Below, piece by piece: positions 17,688-25,252 of a stretch of DNA of 64,000 nucleotides (positions are counted from its first letter, which is position 1; every line of letters starts with the position of its first letter). Under the pieces are notes generated by a model. The model was not told the DNA's origin, did no database searches, and was given only the letters and a program-made list of their open reading frames with translations. The translations under genes were made by a program, and so were the position numbers. The stretch comes from Nioella sp965215655 (GTDB taxonomy: Bacteria > Pseudomonadota > Alphaproteobacteria > Rhodobacterales > Rhodobacteraceae), in assembly GCF_965215655.1 (NCBI RefSeq), contig NZ_OZ244111.1, positions 1,488,001 to 1,552,000 on the forward strand. Reading direction: 5' to 3'.

Positions 17688-19776
17688 ACCACGACTGATA
17701 CGATCCTTCGACGAGCGTCTTGTTGATCTGATTGCAGTCATCTTCACGCTGGTCATTCTGTTTTATTCCGCCAGCGGGCCGATCTCGGATTTCGTGCGCT
17801 GGTTCATCGAGACGACGACCGACGGGTTTCAAGACCTGTCTCGCCGCGAACAACGGGTGCTCTTGCGGGAACACTGGCTGGGTGCTGGCTGGCGCGCGGT
17901 TGAACGAGGGTTCTTGCAGCCGACGGGATTGATCCTCGGCCTTCCCATCACCTTTGCCTTCGCCATCACGCTGCTGACCCTGCACAAACGCCCCGGCCAG
18001 CGCTGGTTGAATTGGGCAATGATGCTGGCCGCCGTGGGCAGTTTTACCTTCTGGATCATCAAGCTGTTTGGCACCGATGCGGGATTGTTGCCCTCGGCAC
18101 AGCCCGTGGACTTCGTGCTGTTTCCTGTCGTCACAGCCATCACGCTTTACCTGGCATGGCGGCTCTTCGGCGGGTTTATCGCCGCTTTCTGCCTGTTCTG
18201 GGTGATATATTACTTCACGCGCGGGCTGTTTCCCGACTGGACCGGTATCCTTGCCGGGTCCGATGCGACCTTCATCCAGAACCTGCGCGCGATGGTGCAG
18301 AATTTTTGGGCTCAAACCGGGGGCGTCTTTGGACAGCCGCTACAGGTCGTGTCCGGTAATGTGCTGATCTTCATCGTTTTTGGCGCTGTTCTGATGGGCA
18401 GCGGGGCGGGCGATCTGCTAATGAAAATCGCCAACCGACTGACCGGCGGTTTCATCGGTGGCGCGGCGCATTCAGCGGTGGCCAGTTCGGCACTGTTCGG
18501 CACGCTGTCAGGTGCGGCGATTTCAAACGTGGTCTCGACTGGCGTCATGACCATCCCGGTGATCAAGCGCGCAGGGTTCAAACCGGCCTTTGCGGGCGCG
18601 GTAGAGGCCGCGGCCTCTACTGGCGGGCAGGTGATGCCACCCGTCATGGGGGTGGTGGCCTTCTTCGTCGCCGGACAGATCGGGCTCGAATACCGCTACA
18701 TCGTTGTGGCCGCGATCCTGCCGGCGCTGTTCTACTATGTTGGCACCTTTCTCAGCGTTTATTTCGAAGCCCGCAAGCAGGGGGTTGGCACCCTGCCGTC
18801 CGAAGCACGCCCAAGGCTGAACCGGCACGAGGCGGTTCAGTCCCTGGTCTTCGTGATCCCGCTCGGGGTGTTGTCGACCTTCCTGTTCATCCAGCCTTCG
18901 GTCCCCAAGGCTGGGTTCTATGGCTTCCTTGCTGCCATTGGCTCGGCGCTTGTGCTGTTTCCAGAGTTTCGCAACCGTGAAAAGATCTGGCGTGCTTTCG
19001 TCGATGCGGGGCGTATGTCAGCCTCGATCATCACCATTGTGGCGGCCATCGGTCTGATTGTCGGGCTGATCCAGCTTTCGGGTTTCGCCGGGCGGCTGTC
19101 GCTGCTGCTGGCGCAGCTGGCTTCTGGGCCGCTCTTTATGGTGCTGGTCGTTGTGGCGCTCGGCTCTATCGTTCTGGGCATGGGGCTGCCGCCTGGCGCG
19201 ACCTATTTCATCATCGTGATCGCGCTCTCCTCGGGCATCGAGGCCGTGGGCATACCGGACCTGTCGCTGCACCTGTTCGTTGTCTTCTTCGCCGTCATGT
19301 CCACCGTGACGCCGCCCGTGGCGCTGGCCGCCTTCGCGGCAGCACCGATTGCAGGTGCGGACCCGATCAGAACCGGGTTCGAGGCCGCACGGATCGGCAT
19401 TGCTGGCTTCCTTATCCCCTTCGTCTTCGTTTATCATCCGGCGATGCTGTATAAGCTGATGGTCGTCTTCGAATGGGCGGGGGGTGACGTGGTACAGTCA
19501 CGCGCGATGCTGGCGGCGGCAGATATCAGCTGGGGCGCATTTGCGTGGATCCTGCTGGCCTTTTCCCTGACGCTGTGGCTGCTGACTTCGGCAATGGCGG
19601 GGCATGAACGCCATCGACTGACACCGGTGGAACGTGTCCTGCGCATCTTGGCGGGACTGGCGCTGCTGGCTCCGCAAATCCCGATCGCGGGCCCGGCGCT
19701 GGCGCTAGGCGTCGCCCTTATTGCCTATCACCGTTTCATTGCAAACCCGGGGGCAGATCCAACCCCGCATCCCTGA
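17680..19776 (+). CDS. TRAP transporter fused permease, TAXI type
   Basis: The 698-residue membrane protein combines the small (4TM) and large (12TM) TRAP subunits, as is usual for TAXI-class systems. Many hydrophobic segments are visible. The large-subunit signatures are GGAAHSAVASSALFGTLSGAAISNVVSTG, AVEAAASTGGQVMPPVMG and GMGLPPGATYFIIV. It imports organic anions using a sodium gradient with the periplasmic protein encoded just downstream. The ATG at 17680 overlaps the sulfatase stop (ATGAGTGA). Confidence 0.93.
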   Translation: MSEPRLIRSFDERLVDLIAVIFTLVILFYSASGPISDFVRWFIETTTDGFQDLSRREQRVLLREHWLGAGWRAVERGFLQPTGLILGLPITFAFAITLLTLHKRPGQRWLNWAMMLAAVGSFTFWIIKLFGTDAGLLPSAQPVDFVLFPVVTAITLYLAWRLFGGFIAAFCLFWVIYYFTRGLFPDWTGILAGSDATFIQNLRAMVQNFWAQTGGVFGQPLQVVSGNVLIFIVFGAVLMGSGAGDLLMKIANRLTGGFIGGAAHSAVASSALFGTLSGAAISNVVSTGVMTIPVIKRAGFKPAFAGAVEAAASTGGQVMPPVMGVVAFFVAGQIGLEYRYIVVAAILPALFYYVGTFLSVYFEARKQGVGTLPSEARPRLNRHEAVQSLVFVIPLGVLSTFLFIQPSVPKAGFYGFLAAIGSALVLFPEFRNREKIWRAFVDAGRMSASIITIVAAIGLIVGLIQLSGFAGRLSLLLAQLASGPLFMVLVVVALGSIVLGMGLPPGATYFIIVIALSSGIEAVGIPDLSLHLFVVFFAVMSTVTPPVALAAFAAAPIAGADPIRTGFEAARIGIAGFLIPFVFVYHPAMLYKLMVVFEWAGGDVVQSRAMLAAADISWGAFAWILLAFSLTLWLLTSAMAGHERHRLTPVERVLRILAGLALLAPQIPIAGPALALGVALIAYHRFIANPGADPTPHP

Positions 19777-19801
19777 CATCGGATCAATAGGAGGAGGAAA
19801 C

Positions 19802-20779
19802 ATGAACCATCGACTCAAGGGAGCAGCGCTGGCGGCGCTGTTGGCGGCATCGCCCGCCGTCGCACAGGACCAGACGCTGCGTATGGCCACCATCGCACCC
19901 AGTCTGGGGCAGGCAATCACCATGGCCACCTTTGCGAATATCGTGAACGACAATCTTGACAGTGTGACCATCGAGGTTGCTGCCGGCGGTGCGGCGACCC
20001 TGCACCAGCTGGAGGTCGGGCGCGGCAATCTCGATTTCGCCATGACCTCGCCCACTATCTACGCGCTTATGGTGAACGGCCGGGCCATGTATCAAAATGA
20101 GGCCGACGCACCTGAAGCCGCCGAGAACCTTGATCTGCTGATGTGGTTCCCCTACGGCCAGTACCACTACACGGTCCGGGCTGACAGCGACATCGAGTAC
20201 CTCGACGATATCGAGGGTGCGACGGTCTTTATCGGGCCGCAGGGCGGTGGTGCCTATAACGCCGCACGGAACTGGATCGAAGCCTCGACCGGGCTGGTCG
20301 TTGGCGAGGATTACGAGGCGATCTCGGCCAATTGGCAGACCGGGTTCCAGGCCTTCCTGGACGGCAATATCGACATGTATGTGAATGGCTGTCTGGATCC
20401 GTGCCAGCAGTTCATTCAGGTCACCGAGACCGAAGCCATCCGCTTTATCGGCCCCGAAAGCACCGAGGGCGATGCTGTGGAGGCCTTCCTGGGCAATTTC
20501 AGCTATCTGGAGGAGATCCCGGCCAACGCCTATGCAAATCAGGCGAATGACGGCCCGACTTGGTCTCACAACACCGCCGTTGGCATCGCTGTACGGGGCG
20601 ATCTGGATGAAGAGACCGTCTACCAGATCACGCGTGCCTTTTGGGAAAACCTTGCTCAGGTGACGTCTGATGCGCCTTGGGCGCAGGCCATCAGCATGGA
20701 ATACGCGGTGCGTGATCTGGCCGGAATGCCGCTGCATCCGGGTGCGCGTCGATACTACGAGGAAGCCGGCGCGTTGTAA
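19802..20779 (+). CDS. TAXI-family TRAP solute-binding protein
   Basis: The 325-residue precursor has a signal peptide (MNHRLKGAALAALLAASPAVAQ) cleaved after AVA or AQ. The mature protein shows the TAXI fold, with the ALMVNGRAMYQNEA and IGPQGGGAYNAARNWIEAS segments that line the ligand cleft. The best ribosome binding site of the region, AGGAGGA, precedes the ATG at 19802. It lies 25 bp after the permease, in the same operon. The ligand is unknown; the sulfatase suggests a sulfate or phosphonate ester, or its product. Confidence 0.92.
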   Translation: MNHRLKGAALAALLAASPAVAQDQTLRMATIAPSLGQAITMATFANIVNDNLDSVTIEVAAGGAATLHQLEVGRGNLDFAMTSPTIYALMVNGRAMYQNEADAPEAAENLDLLMWFPYGQYHYTVRADSDIEYLDDIEGATVFIGPQGGGAYNAARNWIEASTGLVVGEDYEAISANWQTGFQAFLDGNIDMYVNGCLDPCQQFIQVTETEAIRFIGPESTEGDAVEAFLGNFSYLEEIPANAYANQANDGPTWSHNTAVGIAVRGDLDEETVYQITRAFWENLAQVTSDAPWAQAISMEYAVRDLAGMPLHPGARRYYEEAGAL

Positions 20780-20803
20780 GCCGCGCCTTAAAAGCATTCG
20801 GAA

Positions 20804-20835
20804 GGCCAGCGGGCAGGCGCCTTGCTGGCCTATTC
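20804..20835. terminator. Bidirectional hairpin between convergent genes
   Basis: The arms GGCCAGC and GCTGGCC form a 7-bp stem 25 bp after the TAXI gene stop and just before the stop of the convergent alcohol dehydrogenase gene. A short T-rich tail (TATTCTT) follows on the plus strand. Confidence 0.6.
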
Positions 20836-22002
20836 TTATCGGCCTTTGGTCACGGCCTCCTCGATTACCGGCACGATATCCTCCACGGTCAGCGCCCTTG
20901 GGTTGGTTCCGGCGGCGCTGTCCTGAATGGCCTTGGCGGCGATGCGCGGGGCGCAGTCGGCGGGGACGCCGATATCGGCCAGCGTTTTTGGAATACCGAT
21001 CTGGTCGAGAAGCCCACAGATATGGGCGTGGAAGGCGTCAAAACCGGTGTCCTTCAGCCCCATGGCCTGCGCCATGACCGGCACTTTGTCGGCAATATCG
21101 GGCGCGTTAAAGCGCAGAACGGCGGGCAGCAGGACCGCGTTGGTCAGCCCGTGTTGCGTGTCATATTCCGCCCCCACCATATGCGAAATAGCATGAACCA
21201 GCCCGAGCCCTTTCATAAAGGCGACACCGGCCAGACAAGACCCGGCCAGCATCCCCCCTCGCGCCTCCAGATTGCCGGGCTCCGCCACCGCAACCGGCAG
21301 CCAGTGCGCGACCAGCCGCAGCCCTTCCAGCGCCAACCCGTCACAAAGCGGGTGGAAGCCCGGCACTGAGTAGGCCTCGATCGCATGCACCATCGCATCG
21401 GCCCCGGTCCAGGCGGTCAGACTCGGCGGCAGGCCAAGCGTGATCTCGGGGTCCAGCAGGGCCAGCGCGGGTTTCAGGTCGGCGTGCCAGACGCACCATT
21501 TCATGCCCTTCACCGTATCGGTGATCATTGCGGTGCTTTCCGTCTCCGCCCCGGTCCCGGCGGTGGTCGGGATGGTGATCAGCGGCGGGAAGCGGGCGTG
21601 GGCGGACATATCAGGCGGACTCTGTTCGAACTCGAAGGCCCAGAGGTCGATGTCATTCGTGGCCGTCAGCGCAATGGCCTTGCCGCCATCCATGCCGCTG
21701 CCGCCGCCAATGGCGATGATCCCGTCATGACCGCCCTCACGGTACAGTGTCTTGCCACCCGCGATCTCGTCATCACGCGGGTTGGGCGAAATCTCGGAAT
21801 AAAGCGCAGCGTGCAGGCCGCCTTCGGACAGGAAGCGCATGAGGTCCGCCAAAAAGGGCAGCCCGGCGCTGCCCCGGTCGGTCACCACAAGGGGCCGCGC
21901 CATGCCCGCATCCCGGCACATGCCCGCGATCTCCTTCAGCCGGCCTGGACCATAGGCAATGGGGACGGGAAAGCTCCAATCCTGCGGGTCGAGTAGGCTC
22001 AT
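20836..22002 (-). CDS. Iron-containing alcohol dehydrogenase
   Basis: The 388-residue protein has the group III ADH architecture. The NAD-binding part contains IIAIGGGSGMDGGKAIAL. The metal-binding C-terminal half has DAMVHAIEAY, HAISHMVGAEYDTQHG and the signature HGLTNAVLLP. It oxidises or reduces an alcohol/aldehyde pair with NAD(H). The specific substrate is not evident. It converges with the sulfatase-TRAP operon, which could reflect a linked catabolic route. Its 3' terminus abuts the hairpin at 20804. Confidence 0.9.
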   Translation of the reverse strand: MSLLDPQDWSFPVPIAYGPGRLKEIAGMCRDAGMARPLVVTDRGSAGLPFLADLMRFLSEGGLHAALYSEISPNPRDDEIAGGKTLYREGGHDGIIAIGGGSGMDGGKAIALTATNDIDLWAFEFEQSPPDMSAHARFPPLITIPTTAGTGAETESTAMITDTVKGMKWCVWHADLKPALALLDPEITLGLPPSLTAWTGADAMVHAIEAYSVPGFHPLCDGLALEGLRLVAHWLPVAVAEPGNLEARGGMLAGSCLAGVAFMKGLGLVHAISHMVGAEYDTQHGLTNAVLLPAVLRFNAPDIADKVPVMAQAMGLKDTGFDAFHAHICGLLDQIGIPKTLADIGVPADCAPRIAAKAIQDSAAGTNPRALTVEDIVPVIEEAVTKGR

Positions 22003-22084
22003 AGCGGCGCTCCTGTACTGACGTCAGGCGCCACCATCATGGGCGGCGGCAGGGGCGTCAAGGCCGCGCGGTCACTGATCTGGG

Positions 22085-22122
22085 TCGATCAGCCCGAGAC
22101 CCCGCAGGTAGATGCCGATCCC
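22085..22122. repeat. Left 38-bp direct repeat, remnant of a tetR 3' end
   Basis: This 38-bp sequence is identical to 22764-22801. On the minus strand, the repeat plus its flank encode a TetR C-terminus ending in GLGLIDPDQ and a TGA at 22074-22072. The intact tetR ends GLGLIEPDA. The pattern is what an att site in the 3' end of a gene gives: the displaced original terminus remains on one side. Confidence 0.85.
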
Positions 22123-22213
22123 AGAAGTTCAGATCGGGACAACAAGGGTCGGTTATTGTTTTCTTCATCACCTTCTGGAAGGGTAAACTGAACATGGCAT
22201 TGAAGGTGATTCC

Positions 22214-22450
22214 TTGAGCACAGAAGTCCAAGAATTATCAAAAAAAGTCGCGATGCTCGAGAAACAAATCGAGGTTCTGGCCACGCTTGTGAGCGTGCTA
22301 GCAAAGCGTGACAACGTTGCTCTAATGGTTGCTTTAAAGGCCACAGCGCACAAGCCAGATGAAGCAAATGAACAACTGGCGATCCTTCAATCTACCGAGA
22401 ATGACATTGAGAGAATAGTGCAGGGCTGGTTGGAGAACGTCGATGAGTGA
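22214..22450 (+). CDS. Small coiled-coil protein in the insert
   Basis: This encodes 78 residues with a heptad-rich stretch (VQELSKKVAMLEKQIEVLATLVSVLAKRD, residues 5-33) and an acidic C-terminal half. No known family is evident. The start is a TTG with GGTG five bases upstream. A seven-codon reading frame, MALKVIP, begins at 22194 and its TGA overlaps this TTG (TTGA), which could couple translation. The gene overlaps the next by eight bases (ATGAGTGA). Codon use is AT-richer than neighbouring genes. Confidence 0.55.
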   Translation: MSTEVQELSKKVAMLEKQIEVLATLVSVLAKRDNVALMVALKATAHKPDEANEQLAILQSTENDIERIVQGWLENVDE

Positions 22451-22745
22451 TGACAAAGTTGTTCCAATTACGACCAGTCCCGCAGATATTGAACGCGTAC
22501 TTCAACGCTTGAAATCTGGCGGAGGAGACGGCACATCTGATGGTATGGAACCGCGCGTAGCAAAACTTGAAGCCAAAGCAGAGGGCATTGAAAAACGCCT
22601 TGATGACATCAAGGGCGACCTTGCGCGGATTGAGACCAAACTGTTGTCTAAGTGGGACGTTGCTCAGGTTGTATTCTATGTAATGGGCATAGTGATGGCA
22701 GCGGTGATTTTTGGACCGCGTATTTCTTCTCTTCTAGGCCCTTAA
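22443..22745 (+). CDS. Small coiled-coil protein with C-terminal membrane anchor
   Basis: The 100-residue product has a disordered N-terminus, a coiled coil at about residues 36-68 (EPRVAKLEAKAEGIEKRL, DDIKGDLARIETKLL), then one transmembrane segment (VAQVVFYVMGIVMAAVIFG) and a short tail. This layout resembles small XhlA-type or phage-derived membrane proteins, but I cannot assign a family. It overlaps the upstream coiled-coil gene, so the two products are probably partners at the membrane. It ends 19 bp before the right repeat. Confidence 0.6.
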   Translation: MSDDKVVPITTSPADIERVLQRLKSGGGDGTSDGMEPRVAKLEAKAEGIEKRLDDIKGDLARIETKLLSKWDVAQVVFYVMGIVMAAVIFGPRISSLLGP

Positions 22746-22750
22746 TCAAT

Positions 22751-23368
22751 CTACGCGTCCGGCTCGATCAGCCCGAGACCCCGCAGGTAGATGCCGATCC
22801 CGGCTTCCAGCAATTCCTCTGGAGGAAACGGTGCGTTTCCGCCGGGCTTGCCGCGCGCGAAGAGCTCCACCACCCCGTGGCTCATCGCCCAGATATGGGC
22901 GGAGAACATGCTGGCGGGGGGGCGTTTTTCCGGCGGGATGTGCTGTGACAGCGCTTCGGCGGCCTTTTCAAGGATCGCGCGGGACCGTGCGGCGGCGTTG
23001 GCAAGGCCTGGGGTGGCATTCATCGGAATGCCACTTTCGAACATGGCCATGTAGTGGCCGGGATACTTGCGCGCGAAGGCCAGATAGGCGCGTCCCGTGG
23101 CCTCGAACGCCGCCAGGGCAGAAGGGCCACCGGTCTCGAACGCATAGTCCATCAGGTCGGCGAAAATCTCGTGCCCCTGCCGCGCCCCTTCGGCAATCAG
23201 CGCCTCGCGCCCTTCGAAATGGCGGTAGACGGCGGCGGGCGTGACGCCAGCGGTCTTGGCAGCCTCGGACAGGGTAAACCCCGTCGGGCCTTTCTGTTCG
23301 ATCAGCACAAGGGCTGCATCGACCAGAGCCTGGCGCAGATTGCCGTGATGGTAGCCGCGTTTACCCAT
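22751..23368 (-). CDS. TetR-family transcriptional regulator
   Basis: The 205-residue repressor starts MGKRGYHHGNLRQALVDAAL and has the TetR helix-turn-helix FTLSEAAKTAGVTPAAVYRHFEGREAL. The remainder is a helical ligand domain (TetR_C_33-like, ending GIGIYLRGLGL). The ATG at 23368 overlaps the ppk2 stop by eight bases (ATGGGTAA). Its last codons come from the right repeat of the adjacent insert, so the final residues EPDA replace an original DPDQ. The ligand and the target are unknown. Confidence 0.88.
   Translation of the reverse strand: MGKRGYHHGNLRQALVDAALVLIEQKGPTGFTLSEAAKTAGVTPAAVYRHFEGREALIAEGARQGHEIFADLMDYAFETGGPSALAAFEATGRAYLAFARKYPGHYMAMFESGIPMNATPGLANAAARSRAILEKAAEALSQHIPPEKRPPASMFSAHIWAMSHGVVELFARGKPGGNAPFPPEELLEAGIGIYLRGLGLIEPDA
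22764..22801. repeat. Right 38-bp direct repeat inside tetR
   Basis: This copy lies in the last codons of the intact tetR gene on the minus strand (IGIYLRGLGLIE region) and is identical to 22085-22122. Confidence 0.85.
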
Positions 23369-24248
23369 GCGATGCGCGATCCGCCCACATCTCGGGCCCG
23401 CCGCAGATGGCCGGGTCGGGTTCGCCCACGAGGTCATGATCCTTGCGGTCATAGTCGAGGCCAGAGAGGATCTTGCGAATGACCGCCAGCCGCGCGCGGC
23501 GCTTGTCGTCGGACCGGATGACCGTCCAGGGCGCGGCCTCGGAATGCCCGCGTTCCAGCGTTTCGCTGATGGCGGCGCTATAGGCGTCCCATTTCTTCAG
23601 CCCCTCCACGTCGATCCAGCTCAGCTTCCATTGCTTCAGCGGGTCGCTTTCCCGGTCGAGGAAACGGCGCAGCTGTTCGGCCCGGCCGACATTGAGCCAA
23701 ATCTTCACCAGATGGATGCCTTCGCGCACCAGCATGTCCTCGAATTCCGGCAACTGGCCAAAGAAATTCTGCCGCTGCGTGGGGGTGCAGAAGCCGAAGA
23801 CATGCTCCACCACGCCGCGATTGTACCAGCTGCGGTCGAAGAGCCGGATTTCACCACCTGCGGGCAAATGCTGGATATAGCGCTGAAAATACCATTGCGT
23901 CGCTTCGCGGTCCGTCGGTTTCGAGAGCGCCACGACCGAGGCGACGCGGGGGTTGAGGTTTTCCCGCACCCGTTTGATGCAACCGCCCTTGCCCGCCGCG
24001 TCGCGCCCCTCGAAGACCACGGCGACCCGCTTGCCGCTTTCCTTGACCCAGGCCTGGCATTTCACCAGTTCGATCTGCAAAGCTTCAAGCTGATCCTCAT
24101 AGTCCCTCTTGTCCATCCTCTCGTCATAAGGAAAGGACGGGTCCAGCACGCTGTCTTTCTTTGCATCCTTGATGGCCTTGCGCACCGCGTCGGGGGCCTC
24201 GGATCTGTAGAACTGGCTGATGGCGCCATCGAAGGGCAGGTCGGTCAT
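23361..24248 (-). CDS. ppk2: Polyphosphate kinase 2 (PPK2)
   Basis: PPK2 transfers phosphate between polyphosphate and nucleoside diphosphates in the cytoplasm. The 295-residue protein has the class I one-domain layout: Walker A as VFEGRDAAGKGGCIKR, then TQWYFQRYIQHLPAGGEIRLFDRSWYNR (Walker B with the lid Arg residues) and RAEQLRRFLDRESDPLKQWKLS. The ATG at 24248 is chosen because upstream in-frame codons are low-complexity antisense sequence. It overlaps tetR, so translation of the two is coupled. Confidence 0.93.
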   Translation of the reverse strand: MTDLPFDGAISQFYRSEAPDAVRKAIKDAKKDSVLDPSFPYDERMDKRDYEDQLEALQIELVKCQAWVKESGKRVAVVFEGRDAAGKGGCIKRVRENLNPRVASVVALSKPTDREATQWYFQRYIQHLPAGGEIRLFDRSWYNRGVVEHVFGFCTPTQRQNFFGQLPEFEDMLVREGIHLVKIWLNVGRAEQLRRFLDRESDPLKQWKLSWIDVEGLKKWDAYSAAISETLERGHSEAAPWTVIRSDDKRRARLAVIRKILSGLDYDRKDHDLVGEPDPAICGGPEMWADRASHG

Positions 24249-24301
24249 GGCTCGCCTTTTTGCTTGTGTCTGCTCTGGTTCAATATGGGCCGCGCGGGGG
24301 G

Positions 24302-25249
24302 CTAGTGCAATCCGGCGCGGGCCGCGGCGCGGTCGATGGCGGCGGCGACCTGATTGGGATGTGTGTGATGCGGCATATGGCTGGCGCTGTTTATCGCGGT
24401 CAGGTTGGCACCCGGAATGGCGCGGGACAACGGCTCTGCATGGATATGGTGGCCAACGGCGGTATCGCCGGTCGCGTGCAGGATTTCCGTGGGCACCGCG
24501 ATCTGGCCATAGCGGGGTGCCTGCGCGGTGATCCAACGCAAAAGATGCCGTCTTTGCAACGCATTGGCCCGCATGGAGGCGCGGCGCAGCGTCAGGCGCG
24601 GGCCGAAATGGGCGGCGTATCCCGGCGGTGGAGCCTCGGGCGCGAAGATGGCGGCGATCTGGTCGTCAATCACCCTGTCGGGGGTAAAGGCCGTCAGGGC
24701 GGGGATCAGCAGATGGCGGCCCGGCCAACTGGACAGCATGCTGTAATAGGCCCCCAGTCCGGTCGTCCACGGGTGCGACACGGCAGAGACGGGCACAAGC
24801 GCCGCGATCTGGTCAGGGTGGTTCAGCGCCCAGGCCAGGGCCACCGCGCCACCAAGGCTCTGGCCCAACACGATGGGACGATCCGCCCCCAACATCCGCG
24901 CCGCCGCCGCCAGCACCGCCGCCTGCTGGTCGAGCGAGGCCCCGTTCGGCGTGATCGGGTCGGAATAGCCAAGCCCGGGCCGGTCGAAACTGATCACCCG
25001 GTAACGGTCCGCCAGAAGGGCATACATCCCGTAGGAGAAATCCCGCAGGTTGCCGGAAGATCCGTGGATCAGCACAAGGTCGGGCCCGCTGCCCATGGCG
25101 TGGGCATGGACCTGCACGCCATCCACGTCCAGAAGCTGCCCGACCGGGGGGTGACTGGCCTCGGCGCGTGCTTCCTGCACGCCCGCGCGCCAGTGGGTCA
25201 GCCCCGCCAGAGCCCCGGCAGCGGCCAGAGAGGTCGCGGCAAGGGCCAT
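24302..25249 (-). CDS. Alpha/beta hydrolase with N-terminal hydrophobic segment
   Basis: The 315 residues begin with a hydrophobic signal or anchor (MALAATSLAAAGALAGL). The hydrolase core shows LVLIHGSSGNLRDF (oxyanion region), the nucleophile elbow LGQSLGGAVALAW, a catalytic Asp near LHATGDTAVG and a His in NSASHMPHH. The substrate is unknown. The ATG follows the metA stop by three bases, so it is in an operon with metA and, 53 bp downstream, ppk2-tetR. Confidence 0.87.
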   Translation of the reverse strand: MALAATSLAAAGALAGLTHWRAGVQEARAEASHPPVGQLLDVDGVQVHAHAMGSGPDLVLIHGSSGNLRDFSYGMYALLADRYRVISFDRPGLGYSDPITPNGASLDQQAAVLAAAARMLGADRPIVLGQSLGGAVALAWALNHPDQIAALVPVSAVSHPWTTGLGAYYSMLSSWPGRHLLIPALTAFTPDRVIDDQIAAIFAPEAPPPGYAAHFGPRLTLRRASMRANALQRRHLLRWITAQAPRYGQIAVPTEILHATGDTAVGHHIHAEPLSRAIPGANLTAINSASHMPHHTHPNQVAAAIDRAAARAGLH

Positions 25250-25252
25250 GGG

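Larger units (their letters stand above)
22085..22801. mobile_element. 679-bp insertion flanked by 38-bp direct repeats at the tetR 3' end
   Basis: The segment between the two identical 38-bp repeats (22085-22122 and 22764-22801; period 679 bp) is clearly lower in GC than its surroundings: 25 G/C in the 60 bases from 22201. It holds two overlapping plus-strand genes with no counterpart in the flanks. One repeat restores the end of tetR and the other leaves the displaced end. No integrase is encoded, so this is a cassette mobilised in trans, a deletion remnant of a larger island, or a duplication with foreign DNA. Confidence 0.7.

Noticed and set aside
22089..22367. Minus-strand frame across the left repeat and the first coiled-coil gene
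   Set aside because: It reads the repeat in a different frame from tetR, has no binding site and overlaps the better-supported plus-strand gene.
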